64,000 nt of DNA, from the NCBI RefSeq assembly GCF_002259605.1, contig NZ_MWWR01000007.1, forward strand, positions 1 to 64,000, given 5' to 3'. Positions 49,221 to 58,539 of this stretch are shown piece by piece; positions within the stretch are counted from its first letter, which is position 1; the number at the start of each line of letters is the position of its first letter. A model generated the notes under the pieces. It saw nothing but the letters and a program-made list of their open reading frames with translations. It made no database searches and was not told where the DNA came from. Source of the DNA: Pseudoscardovia radai (GTDB lineage Bacteria > Actinomycetota > Actinomycetes > Actinomycetales > Bifidobacteriaceae). Position numbers and translations under genes: made by a program.

Positions 49221-51380
49221 CTAGGCAGTCGGCTGACCGCCCTGACCCGGCTGCGTGTACGTCGGCTGCGTGTACGTCGGCTGCGTGTACGTCGGCTGAG
49301 CTGCCTGCGGCTGAGCTGCCTGCGGCTGAGCTGCCTGCGGCTGAGCAACGGTCGTCTGGGCATAGGTGGCCTGTGCAGGCTGCGCGGCATACGCGGCGGG
49401 CTGCTGGTAACCTTGCGCCGGCGCGGTTCCCGCAGTCGGCTGCTGGTACGTCGGCTGCGCGGCTGCATACGATGCACCCGCCGGCGCGGCGGCAGTCATC
49501 TGCGCAGCGGGGGCGGCGGCCGGAGCGGCGCCGTCCACAGCCACGGCACCGCCCAGCGCGATGCTGTACAGCGGGCTGTTCGGCGTCATGATGGCCGTTC
49601 CCAGCGTGCGGGACAGCGCCTCGACGATGAACACGCAGGCCGGAAGCGTCAGGATGATAAGCGGGCTGATCTTGAATGTGAGCATATTCTCGGCATTCAG
49701 ACCAGGGAAGACAAGCCAGTAAACAAGCGCGATGCCGCAGGCGACGGCGGGCGCCTGCCAGCTCTGGTCCCATCCGGCCTTCGCCGGGTCGTACTGGTTG
49801 CGCACCGCCTCGCGCAGTGCCACATAGACAAGTGCTAGAACGAGGCACACCAGCAGCACCCACGGCACCCACGAGAACTTGGACACCGCGTCATTGATCT
49901 CGTCAGCGTCGGAAATCCCCTTGAATTCCTTGTGGTTCTTGCTCATGAACCAGCCAAAGTCGATCGTACCGTCCACCACGCCGCGAAGCGAGTAGGATAT
50001 GCCCGCGAAGCTGGCGATGACAAGCAGATCAACCACGAGCGTGCCGAAAGTCGTCAGAATGATGATGGCGAACAGCCATGCAATCGCCTGGGCTTCAGTG
50101 CCATCGCTCGAATCGTAGCTCCTGCCCTTGAACTGGAGGACAAGCAACGCCACAAAGCCCAGGACGGCGAAGACTGCGAAGACGAATTCGAAGAACTCGA
50201 CGAGCGTGCGCTGCCATCCGCGCGCGTGACGGCGCCACTGACGGCATGCCAGGAAGACGTTCGCCTCCTCCTTATGCGATTGCGCGAGAGCGAAGCCGGC
50301 GAGCTCGCCGAGCAGAACGAAGATGAAGACGGACAGGAACGTGTGCGCCGTGGCGAACGTCACGGTCACGTCCTCGGTGGAGACGGCGGAGATGGCGCCC
50401 AGAATCAGCGAGACCAAACCGCTGGCGACGGCGCCGATGACGGAACCGAGCAAGCCGGTCCACACAACCTTGAACGCGCCCTTGCGCGCCAGCAGGTAGA
50501 CGCCGAATGCGGCGCCGATTACCATGCCGATGGCCGGCAGGCCGATGGCGGAGAAATTCTCGGTCATCGAGATGGGGCTTCCCGACGCGGAAGCATGCAG
50601 GCTGCCGCCTAGCCCGATGAGAAGAAGCCACAGGAAGCTCTTCGAGCTGAAAGCGTCTTCCTCGTCGCTGGAGAAAGACATGATGTCGCTGACCGCGGAG
50701 GAGGCGTCAGGCGAGAAGATTTTCAGGAAAACCAGCGTAACAAGCGCCATCGCAACGACCGCGGCGAAGGCGATGCCGACGCCGGCGAAGATGGCCTGCC
50801 ATATCAGTGGGCTCTTCATATCCGCCTGCAGCCTGAGCGCGGCCTCGCTGGTCTGCCTCGGAGTCTGCTGCACGTACTGCTGCGGCTGCCCGTACTGGGG
50901 CTGGGCGTACTGCGGCTGACCATACTGCGGCTGGGCCGGCTGCTGCGCAAATTGGGGCTGCGCGGCAGGCTGAGCTGCCGGCTGCACGGCGGGCTGCTGC
51001 GCATAAGCATACTGGGGCTGGGCCGCCGGCTGCGCATACTGAGTCTGTGCGACGGGCTGCTGCGCGTACTGCTGCTGGGCCGCCTGGGCCGAATCGACAG
51101 CAATCGTCTGCTGGACGGACTGCGCATACTGGGCCTGGGCCACCGGCTGCGCAACCGCCTGCTGGGCGGACTGGTCCGTGGCCTGCAGCGGCTGCTGGTA
51201 TGCAGCGGCCTGCGCCGCATCGGGCGCCTGCTGCGCTGCCTGCGTCTGTGTTGCTTGAGTCTGTGTTGCCTGAGTCTGTGTTGCCTGAGTCTGTGCGACG
51301 AAGGCCGTCAGGTCCTGGCCGCACGCAGGGCACACCTGCGCGCCCAAGGGTGCCACGTTACCGCAATAAGGGCAATTCAT
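49221..51380 (-). CDS. Zinc-ribbon polytopic membrane protein 2, Q/A-rich ends
   Basis: The 719-residue protein opens with a zinc ribbon (CPYCGNVAPLGAQVCPACGQ), then 160 residues of Gln/Ala/Tyr/Pro repeats (ATQTQ, AQPQYGQPQ), about nine membrane segments (IWQAIFAGVGIAFAAVVAMA, IGMVIGAAFGVYLLARKGA), and a second Gln/Ala/Pro/Tyr-rich tail with AAQPQ and YTQPT repeats. The repeated parts are encoded by 15-bp direct DNA repeats (49250-49350, 51245-51300), so their length may vary between strains. A conserved patch QWRRHARGWQRTLVEFFEF is shared with the gene at 52325. Function unknown. AAGGGAG precedes ATG. Confidence 0.82.
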   Translation of the reverse strand: MNCPYCGNVAPLGAQVCPACGQDLTAFVAQTQATQTQATQTQATQTQAAQQAPDAAQAAAYQQPLQATDQSAQQAVAQPVAQAQYAQSVQQTIAVDSAQAAQQQYAQQPVAQTQYAQPAAQPQYAYAQQPAVQPAAQPAAQPQFAQQPAQPQYGQPQYAQPQYGQPQQYVQQTPRQTSEAALRLQADMKSPLIWQAIFAGVGIAFAAVVAMALVTLVFLKIFSPDASSAVSDIMSFSSDEEDAFSSKSFLWLLLIGLGGSLHASASGSPISMTENFSAIGLPAIGMVIGAAFGVYLLARKGAFKVVWTGLLGSVIGAVASGLVSLILGAISAVSTEDVTVTFATAHTFLSVFIFVLLGELAGFALAQSHKEEANVFLACRQWRRHARGWQRTLVEFFEFVFAVFAVLGFVALLVLQFKGRSYDSSDGTEAQAIAWLFAIIILTTFGTLVVDLLVIASFAGISYSLRGVVDGTIDFGWFMSKNHKEFKGISDADEINDAVSKFSWVPWVLLVCLVLALVYVALREAVRNQYDPAKAGWDQSWQAPAVACGIALVYWLVFPGLNAENMLTFKISPLIILTLPACVFIVEALSRTLGTAIMTPNSPLYSIALGGAVAVDGAAPAAAPAAQMTAAAPAGASYAAAQPTYQQPTAGTAPAQGYQQPAAYAAQPAQATYAQTTVAQPQAAQPQAAQPQAAQPTYTQPTYTQPTYTQPGQGGQPTA

Positions 51381-51759
51381 GGAAACTCCCTTCTCGTTTC
51401 GTTCTTTCTCGAATCGTTTTCTCTCTCCAGATCACGCACCGGGCGCAGTGAATACGCCGTGCCCGTGGGATCCCCATCCGCCCTGCATCATCACCCGTCC
51501 CTGGGCGGCAACACTGACCGAATAATGCCATGATACAACCGCGACACACCGGCGCCCATGCCATTCCCATCGCATAACCGCCGCATAACCCTCCGGTCAT
51601 CGTCGCATCGTACACAGACCGCACCGCATGAAGTCCGCATATGCCATACACCGGTCCATCGTCATGCCGGCACGGCGACCATCGGCTTTGCCCCGACACC
51701 CCGTCATCGTTTCCCTCCCACTCTTCACGCAACTATTCCCAACATCGCGCTTTCTCCCG

Positions 51760-52315
51760 GCCACAGTGCCTCTCACTGGTCGGCACAGTGCCAGTGAGAG
51801 GCACTGTTAGCGAAACCATCGTTGAAAACACTGGCCCTTCTCCCCAACGGTCGCCCTCACTGGTCGGCACACTGCCAGCGAGAAGCACTGTTAGCGAAAC
51901 CATCGTTGAAAACACTGGCCCTTCTCGCCAAACAGTCGCCCTCACTGGTCAGCACACTGCCAGCGAGAGGCACCGTTAGAGAAAAACCGACGCATTCCCA
52001 ACGATTCCCGTCCCAACACTCGGCCTCACTGGCGCGTGGACTGCCACTGAGAGGCACCGTTGACGACCCCGCCGTTGAAAACACTGGCCCTCCTCCCCAA
52101 CGGTCGCTCTCACTGGTCAGCACACTGCCAGCGAGAAGCACTGTTGACCAAGCCGGCGTTGTAAACAGGCCCCTCCCATCCCAACAGTCGCTCTCACTGG
52201 TCAGCACACTGCCAGCGAGAAGCACTGTTGACCAAGCCGGCGTTGCAAACAGGCCCCTCCCATCCCAACAGTCGCCCTCACTGGTCAGCACACTGCCAGC
52301 GAGAAGCACCGTTGG
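51760..52315. repeat. 84-bp hairpin array D, 7 units
   Basis: Left arms begin at 51760 (CCACAGT), 51844, 51928, 52013, 52097, 52181 and 52265. All steps are 84 bp except one of 85 caused by a single extra A in CCAAACAG. The first unit is an almost perfect hairpin (CAGTGCCTCTCACTGG with CCAGTGAGAGGCACTG). Two spacers carrying GACCAAGCCGGCGTTG are near-identical. It ends eight bases from the stop codon of the gene at 52325. The rest of 51381-51759 shows no gene. Confidence 0.94.
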
Positions 52316-52324
52316 GGCGCGGGA

Positions 52325-55300
52325 TCAGTTGGCGGATCGCTGGGTCGGAGGGATCGGCGCCGGCTGACCAGACGCCGGCTGAACTGGCAACACCGGATCA
52401 GCACTCGTCTGAGCAACACCTGCCTGGACCGGCATCACCGGAATCGCACCCGCCTGAACCGCTCCCGGCTGAGCCGGAATCTGCTGGAAACGGACCTGCT
52501 CCTGGGCGTATTGCGCGGGATCGACGGTCTGCTGGATCACATGCCGCATTCCCGGCACAACGCGATACACATCCGACGACGCATACTGCCACGACGCATC
52601 CGCGTTGCCCACCGCACCCGACGCATACCCCGCGCCCTGCGCAGTAGACGCACTCCCCGCTTCCTGTGCGGCGTTGAAACCGGCGGGCATGGGGCGCAGC
52701 ACGGCCGTGCGCTCATATCCGCTGACCGGCAGCTCGCGGTACGCCCCGCCCGCACTCGGCCCGGAGACCGGCTGCGATGCGGGCTGCGGCACGAAGGCCG
52801 GCTGCTGCATCGGCTGCGATGCCACGATTGCCGGCTGCGCAATCGTCTGAACGGCGGGCTGAATCGTCTGGGAGGCGGACGCCGCAACCGGAGCCACAAC
52901 CTGAGCCGCAGGCATCGTAGGTGCCGCCACAACAGGCGCCGCCACCCCGGCCATCGCCGGCCCAGCCACAACAGGCGCCGCCTCCTTCGCCGCCCGCTTC
53001 ATCGCAACGATATCGTCCCATGTCAGGTCACGCACGGCACTTCCGCTCGCGCCATCCACCGCCGCCGCGCCGCGGTGCGCGAGGTTCCACAGCGCGCGCG
53101 ACGAACGGACCGCGGGCGCCGCCACGGTGCGCGCCAGCAGGCTCACGATGGCAAGGAACGCAGGCACCATAAGAATCACGATCGGATGCACCGCGAAGAA
53201 TCCGGAACTGTTCTCGGCCGTTGCGCCAAGTGCACCGCCGGCCGCACCATCAAGTGCACCGCCGGCCGCACCGGCGCCGGTTCCCGCCCCCGCATCGAAG
53301 GTCTGAGTGAAGCTCACGCCGCGGAACAGCGCCCAGAGCACAGCCGTCACGGCAAGCGCCACGAGCAGGCCGATCCAGCAACCGGTCCAACCGGTGTCAT
53401 CGCGGTCGCAGCACGCGCGGGCGGCGGCGCGCAGCGCCAGCACGCACGCGCCAGCCACGAGCAGAACGATCGTCACGATCGCCGCCACTCGCACCCACGC
53501 CGCCATGCCGTCGGCACCGCCGAATGCTCCATTCACGCCACCGAGTGACGGCACGAAAGCGTCAATCCAGCTGCTGCCGGTCAGCGACATCGTGGTGTCA
53601 TGTCGCGTCGCGCCGACACCGAGCGAGTAATCGACGCCCTTGCCAAGCATCAGCCCGAGCGCCATCATCACGAAGGTGCCGGCATACGATGCCACCACTG
53701 CGATGGCGAGAATCGCGGCGGTCGCGTTGATGCCGGGAAGAAGAAGGTTGGAGTCGAGGCTGGTTCCTGCGCCACCTGCCCCGCCTGCGCCGCCGACCCA
53801 CGCCGGATCGGCGAGCAGGCATCCCGCCAGAAGCGCGTTCGGCCACAGCGACACCCGCCCGCCGGACGCGGACTCCACCAGCGCGCGCACGGCCACGGCC
53901 GCATATGCCACGCCGAGCACAGCGGAGGCGATAAGCAGGAACCGCCCCGTTTCGACCAGCGTGCGCGACCATCCGCGCGCGTGACGGCGCCATGCGCGCA
54001 GGGCCGGGAACAGGCCGTCCTGCCCCGCGCCCGCGCAACTGCAGGCGAGTGCGAACGCGACGGCGGCGCCGAGCCCGGCGAGAAGTGCGACACGCAGCGC
54101 AAGGTATCCGGCATCGCAGGAGACGGCGATGGCGGAGATGTCGAGGCCGGAGAAGCCGCCGGCGGCCGTCGTCCCGCCTGCCGAAGCATTGCCGGCGCCT
54201 GCGTCGGCTGCGAGCGCGCCGTAGGCGCCACGCAACATGCGCGTGGCGCCGGCGCCGGTCGCGGCCGCCAGCGCCGCCGCGAGCGCCGCGCCGATTGCGG
54301 CGGTTACAACCGTGCCCACGATTCCCCCGGCGCGCGAGGGCGCCGCATGCCGCGCCACGCGGTAGGCGCCCACGGCGGTTCCCACGGCGAGCGCGATGCC
54401 GGACAGTCCGAGCGATGACATGGTTGTGGCGAGTGTGGCAGCGCCGATATGCGTGGTGATCGAGGCGCCGAGCCCGAACGTGTTGAGAAGCGCGAAGGAG
54501 CCCAGGAGCGACGCGCCCGCGTCGGCGCGAAGGGCCGGCGAGCAATTCGCCGCAATCACCCAGATGGGCAGCGCCACGATAAGACTGACGAGGAAGGCGA
54601 ACAACGCGCCTAGGCCGATGCCGGCGAGCGCGGGGAGGATGGCGCGCCCCGCGACTCCACGATGCGAGGCGTCGGTGCCGGCATCGGCAGGCGCGGCGGG
54701 GTTCGCGGAGGTGGGATTCGCGGCATCCGAACGATTGCGGTGCATGCCGGTGATGTCGAGAAGCGGCGTGAAATCGGTGAAACGGCTGACACCGTGCAGG
54801 TTGTGGACCGTGTCCGGCGACTGGGCGGACGATTGGGCCGGCGACGGGGCCGGCGACGGGATCTGCGCCGCAGCCTGGACGGGTGTCCGAACAGGAGCCT
54901 GAACGGCGGCCGGAGCGGGCACGGACATTGCAGCGGGCGCGGATACCGCGGGCGGCGCAGGAGGCGCGGGCGCGGCTGGCTGCGGCTCTGGATCGTGACG
55001 GAACGCGGCGGAACGGAACGTCATGGCACCATCGGTCTGCGGATCGAGCACGAGGCCGAGGTCAAGCGGCGCAGGCTCGCGATACGGCATATCGAGGAAT
55101 CGTGTCTGAAGTGTGGGAACGCAATCGTCGTCGGCGTCATCGTACGGAGAAGCCGGCGCCACACCCGCGGGCGTCTGCGCCACCGCTGACACGACATCCG
55201 ACGCACCGGAACCCGACGTGCCAGGAACGCTGAGCGCACCGGCTGCGCCCATCGTATCGGCGAACGCAAAGCCGCACTGCGTGCAGAACCTCGCGCCGTC

Positions 55301-55333
55301 GGAACAGATCGTGCCACATTGCGGGCAATACAT
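52325..55333 (-). CDS. Zinc-ribbon polytopic membrane protein 3
   Basis: The largest of the three related proteins (1002 residues): a zinc ribbon CPQCGTICSDGARFCTQCG, a 180-residue Ala/Pro/Gln-rich linker with PAPAAVQAPVRTPVQAAAQ, about ten membrane segments rich in Ala/Gly (GIGLGALFAFLVSLIVALPI), and a 230-residue Val/Ala/Gln/Pro-rich tail. The patch AWRRHARGWSRTLVETGRF matches protein 2 (QWRRHARGWQRTLVEFFEF). The tail and linker look disordered and cytoplasmic. No function is assigned; a role at the envelope or in sensing is only a guess. AGGAGAAGGG precedes ATG. Confidence 0.8.
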   Translation of the reverse strand: MYCPQCGTICSDGARFCTQCGFAFADTMGAAGALSVPGTSGSGASDVVSAVAQTPAGVAPASPYDDADDDCVPTLQTRFLDMPYREPAPLDLGLVLDPQTDGAMTFRSAAFRHDPEPQPAAPAPPAPPAVSAPAAMSVPAPAAVQAPVRTPVQAAAQIPSPAPSPAQSSAQSPDTVHNLHGVSRFTDFTPLLDITGMHRNRSDAANPTSANPAAPADAGTDASHRGVAGRAILPALAGIGLGALFAFLVSLIVALPIWVIAANCSPALRADAGASLLGSFALLNTFGLGASITTHIGAATLATTMSSLGLSGIALAVGTAVGAYRVARHAAPSRAGGIVGTVVTAAIGAALAAALAAATGAGATRMLRGAYGALAADAGAGNASAGGTTAAGGFSGLDISAIAVSCDAGYLALRVALLAGLGAAVAFALACSCAGAGQDGLFPALRAWRRHARGWSRTLVETGRFLLIASAVLGVAYAAVAVRALVESASGGRVSLWPNALLAGCLLADPAWVGGAGGAGGAGTSLDSNLLLPGINATAAILAIAVVASYAGTFVMMALGLMLGKGVDYSLGVGATRHDTTMSLTGSSWIDAFVPSLGGVNGAFGGADGMAAWVRVAAIVTIVLLVAGACVLALRAAARACCDRDDTGWTGCWIGLLVALAVTAVLWALFRGVSFTQTFDAGAGTGAGAAGGALDGAAGGALGATAENSSGFFAVHPIVILMVPAFLAIVSLLARTVAAPAVRSSRALWNLAHRGAAAVDGASGSAVRDLTWDDIVAMKRAAKEAAPVVAGPAMAGVAAPVVAAPTMPAAQVVAPVAASASQTIQPAVQTIAQPAIVASQPMQQPAFVPQPASQPVSGPSAGGAYRELPVSGYERTAVLRPMPAGFNAAQEAGSASTAQGAGYASGAVGNADASWQYASSDVYRVVPGMRHVIQQTVDPAQYAQEQVRFQQIPAQPGAVQAGAIPVMPVQAGVAQTSADPVLPVQPASGQPAPIPPTQRSAN

Positions 55334-55489
55334 AACCCTTCTCCTGATCTCTTTCGCATTCCCCGCGCGCCGGGCGGCGGCCGTCGCATGCCCGATCCCA
55401 ATCCGGGGTACCCGCCCATCCTACAACCATCCGTCGCACAACCCCCTGCCCGTCCTATCCGATGGTCAGGAGGATGTGCAAGGAGACGC

Positions 55490-55585
55490 TGGACAATGAC
55501 GGCACGGCCTGCGTACAGAAATCACCGTTTTCTAGGCGAAAACTCCCCGAAAATATCCGCAAGCCGTACCACTGTTCCCGAAAAG
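55490..55585. repeat. Dispersed ~90-bp inverted-repeat element, copy 3
   Basis: Left end ACAATGACGGCACGGCCTGC and right end GCAAGCCGTACCACTGTT pair imperfectly; the inner segment GAAATCACCGTTTTCTAGGC is identical to that of copy 4. Confidence 0.75.
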
Positions 55586-55624
55586 ACATCGGTCAGGCAG
55601 CATATCGAACACCTGCGGAGGGGG

Positions 55625-55736
55625 TATTTGCGGGTTTGTGGGGTCCTTTTTCGGGGGTGGGCCGAGTATACAGGGCCCGAAACCGTTGAAACTACGTCGT
55701 CGTGTCGCCGCTCCGGACCCCACAAACCCCGAAATA
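55625..55736. repeat. 112-bp element with 22-bp terminal inverted repeats
   Basis: TATTTGCGGGTTTGTGGGGT at 55625 is repeated inverted as ACCCCACAAACCCCGAAATA ending at 55736, with one or two mismatches. It has the layout of a miniature inverted-repeat element and lies between copies 3 and 4 of the other element. Confidence 0.75.
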
Positions 55737-55861
55737 CAGTCCGGCTCCTTTCGCGAACACGCCCCGGCCACTGAAGAACCGCAGAAACAAGCCATTTTCG
55801 CATGACCCGCCACGGAACCGGAGTGTGTTTCCCCGGGAAATCGGAGACCGGGGCACGCAAA

Positions 55862-55950
55862 AACAATGGTACGGCCTGCGTACAGAAATCACCGTTTTCT
55901 AGGCGATAACGCCTCGAAAATGTACGCAGGCCGTACCGCTGTTATTGTGG
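55862..55950. repeat. Dispersed ~90-bp inverted-repeat element, copy 4
   Basis: AACAATGGTACGGCCTGCGT at the left pairs with GTACGCAGGCCGTACCGCTG at the right over 23 bp with one or two mismatches; the right end continues TTATTGTGG. A further GC-rich hairpin (GGCGGCGCCAC with GTGGCGCCGCC, 55949-55983) follows and may end the permease transcript. Confidence 0.85.
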
Positions 55951-56019
55951 CGGCGCCACGGTTCCCGAAGGTGTGGCGCCGCCGGCACTCACGCCGCCGT
56001 CACACGACGGCGCAAGCCG

Positions 56020-57414
56020 TCACAAAAGCGCCATGCACACGAAGTCGAGGATGAACAGCGCCGCGACCACCCAGATCACCGCGGAGACCTCCTTCGCCTT
56101 CTTCTTGCACGTCATCACGATGCAGTACGTGATGAAGCCGCCGGCGATGCCGTACGAAATCGAATACGAGTATGCCATGAACACGGCGGCGAAGAGCGCA
56201 GGAATCGCCTCCTCGATGTTGTCCCAGGCGACTTCCTTGAGACTCGACGCCATCATGCAGCCCACGATCACGAGCACGCCTGCGGTCGCGGCGCTCGGCA
56301 CGGCGGAGATCAGCGGCGACAGGAAGATCGACAGAATGAAGCACAGCGAGACGACCACGGAGGTCAGGCCCGTGCGGCCGCCCGCGCCGATACCCGCCGC
56401 GGACTCCACGTAGGTGGTGGTGTTCGAGGTGCCGAAGATGGAGCCGATCGACGTGGCGATCGAATCCGCGAACAGCGCGCGGTCCATCTTCGAGCTGAAT
56501 CCGGAGCCGTCCTCGAGCGCCTTCTCGTCCTCCTCAGAGAAGATGCCGGTGCGCCGGCCGGTGCCGATGAACGTGCCGATGGTGTCGAAGGTGTCGGACA
56601 TCGAGAACGCGAAAATCGTGACGAGCACAAGCGGGATGCGCGCCGGATTCGAGAACAGCGCCGGGAATCCCTGCGCCGTGAAGATGGCGCCGAAGGTGGT
56701 GGGCAGCTGCGAGAACGCCTCGCCCACCGACACGGAGTTCGCCATGCTCGTCAGCCCCATCGGGATGCCGACGAGGGCCGTGATGACGATGGTGAGCAGC
56801 AGCCCGGCCTTCACCTTGGTGACGGTGAACACGATGGCGAGCAGCAACCCGATGAGGAACAGCCACAGCGTGGGCGTGTTCAGCGTGGCGAGCCCCGGCG
56901 TGGCGCTGATGGCGCCGCCGTTCGCGGCCGCGGCCGGGTCGCTCGGCGTGAACTGGATGAATCCGACGTTGAGCATGCCCACATACGCCACGAACAGGCC
57001 GATGCCTGCGCCGATGGCGTTCTGCAGCACCGGCGGGATGGCGCGGATGATCATCTTGCGGATCTTCGTGACCGTGATGATGATGTTGATCACGCCGCAC
57101 AGGAACACCATGCACAGCGCCTCCTGCCAGGTGAAGCCCAGCCCGAAGCAGACGGTGTAGGTGAAGAAGGCGTTGAGGCCCATGCCCGCCGCCTGCGCAT
57201 ACGGGACGTTGGCGAACAGGCCCATGACGAGCGTTCCGATGACGGCCGCGATGATGGTGGCGAGGAACACGCCGCCCCATGGCATACCGGTTTTGCTCAG
57301 GACCTGCGGGTTGACGACGATGATATACGACATCGCGAAGAACGTGGTCAGACCGGCGGTTATCTCGGTGGATACCGTGGTGCCGTTCTCCTTGAGATGG
57401 AAGAACTTCTCCAT
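56020..57414 (-). CDS. NCS2-family purine permease (AzgA/PbuG type)
   Basis: The 464-residue membrane transporter has the AzgA-like pattern: STEITAGLTTFFAMSYIIVV, NPQVLSKTGMPWGGVF, ATIIAAVIGTLVMGLFANVP and MGLNAFFTYTVCFGLGFTWQ, with about 12-14 membrane segments. SDTFDTIGTFIGTGRRTG and SNTTTYVESAAGIGAGGRTG match the two conserved substrate-site regions. It imports adenine, guanine or hypoxanthine by proton symport. ATG 57414 has AAGGAG about 12 bases upstream. No purine riboswitch is visible in the leader. Confidence 0.92.
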   Translation of the reverse strand: MEKFFHLKENGTTVSTEITAGLTTFFAMSYIIVVNPQVLSKTGMPWGGVFLATIIAAVIGTLVMGLFANVPYAQAAGMGLNAFFTYTVCFGLGFTWQEALCMVFLCGVINIIITVTKIRKMIIRAIPPVLQNAIGAGIGLFVAYVGMLNVGFIQFTPSDPAAAANGGAISATPGLATLNTPTLWLFLIGLLLAIVFTVTKVKAGLLLTIVITALVGIPMGLTSMANSVSVGEAFSQLPTTFGAIFTAQGFPALFSNPARIPLVLVTIFAFSMSDTFDTIGTFIGTGRRTGIFSEEDEKALEDGSGFSSKMDRALFADSIATSIGSIFGTSNTTTYVESAAGIGAGGRTGLTSVVVSLCFILSIFLSPLISAVPSAATAGVLVIVGCMMASSLKEVAWDNIEEAIPALFAAVFMAYSYSISYGIAGGFITYCIVMTCKKKAKEVSAVIWVVAALFILDFVCMALL

Positions 57415-57590
57415 TGCTCTTGGCTCTCCTTGGGGTTGGCGGCCCCGGGCCGGGCGGTCCGTGGCCGGTGCGGATACCTGGCGAGGGCCGCACGCCGCCG
57501 CGGGGCCCAAGTCCTGCATTCGCCGCCGACACCCCCGCCAAACACGTTCACCCTATCACGCGTGGAAGTCACGTCCGTGCGGTGCGGCAA

Positions 57591-58154
57591 TCACAGAACG
57601 ACACCCTCCAGGGCGAGCAGACGGCGCTTGCGATCGAGACCGGCGGCATAGCCGGTCAGGCTCCCGTCCGCGCCGACGATGCGATGGCACGGCACGATGA
57701 CAAGAACCGGATTGCGCCCGGCCGCCCCGCCGACCGCCCGCGCTGACGTCGGCGTGCCGCGCCGCTCCCCCACCCGCCGCGCGAGCTCGCGGTACGTGGA
57801 TGTGGTGCCGTAGGGCACCTCGAGCAACGCCGACCACACAAGGCGCTGGAAATTCGTTCCGGCAAGGTCGAGCGGCGGCACGGCGCCCGGGTCGGCGCCC
57901 GTGAAATACGCGTCGAGCCAGCGCCGCGCCTCGTCAAGCATGTACCGCGCCTTCTCAGGCACACGTCCCGTATCCGCAGGCCCCACCTGCGCAGACCGCA
58001 TCTGCGAAAAACCCGCCGCCTCTCCGGCGAGCGCCGCGCCCGTCGTCTGCGCGAATCGCGCCTGCGCCAGTCCCTTCGTCGAAGTGCGCAGAATCATGCG
58101 CCCGGCAGGGGAATCGTACACGCATCCGGCACAGGTCTCGGTTCGTTCCGTCAT
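57591..58154 (-). CDS. ogt: Methylated-DNA--protein-cysteine methyltransferase
   Basis: The 187-residue suicide repair protein takes methyl groups from O6-methylguanine. The acceptor cysteine lies in VLVIVPCHRIVGADG, and FQRLVWSALLEVPYGTTSTY and GTPTSARAVGGAAGRNP are the DNA-binding wing and helix. The N-terminal domain is of the short Ogt kind. It lies between the permease and the accessory stretch, all on the minus strand, 46 bp downstream of the small membrane protein gene. Confidence 0.93.
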   Translation of the reverse strand: MTERTETCAGCVYDSPAGRMILRTSTKGLAQARFAQTTGAALAGEAAGFSQMRSAQVGPADTGRVPEKARYMLDEARRWLDAYFTGADPGAVPPLDLAGTNFQRLVWSALLEVPYGTTSTYRELARRVGERRGTPTSARAVGGAAGRNPVLVIVPCHRIVGADGSLTGYAAGLDRKRRLLALEGVVL

Positions 58155-58200
58155 GCCCCCAGCCTACCGCGCAGTGCCATCTCGTTCAGGCATCGATCCG

Positions 58201-58539
58201 CTATCTCGCGCCGTGTCTCGGCGTCACCTGCCAGTGCAGCAAGTCGTAGTCCTTGCTGTAACCAAGCCTGCCCGCAGGCGAGACGTCGCGCGCATCACCC
58301 GACGGAGCGTCCTTCGGCCAGTCATCCACGTCGTAGGGGTTGTAATCGTCCGGCAGCGCATCCCACCGGGACTGGGGGTAGTCATCGTAATCCCGGGCAT
58401 GCTCCTCGAAATAGGGGAATACATACTTTCTCGCCGCCTTGCGTCGGCGTCGGAAGCTCTGGCTACCTACGAACAAGCCGCTGATGAACGAGAACAGAAA
58501 ACCGATACAGAAAAGAAGAAAGAAATCGGCAAACATCAC
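58201..58539 (-). CDS. Small membrane protein after the LXG-like operon
   Basis: The 112-residue protein has one N-terminal membrane segment (FFLLFCIGFLFSFISGLFVG) followed by a basic stretch (RRRRKAARK) and an acidic, Tyr/Asp/Pro-rich cytoplasmic tail. Its ATG overlaps the preceding gene's stop (ATGA), so it is translated with it. Position at the end of the LXG-like operon suggests an immunity or accessory role (inference); no family recognised. Confidence 0.7.
   Translation of the reverse strand: MMFADFFLLFCIGFLFSFISGLFVGSQSFRRRRKAARKYVFPYFEEHARDYDDYPQSRWDALPDDYNPYDVDDWPKDAPSGDARDVSPAGRLGYSKDYDLLHWQVTPRHGAR

Noticed and set aside
55949-55983. Strong terminator after the purine permease
   Set aside because: The stem is excellent, but no T tract follows on the minus strand; left only as a possible transcript end in the element copy 4 entry.
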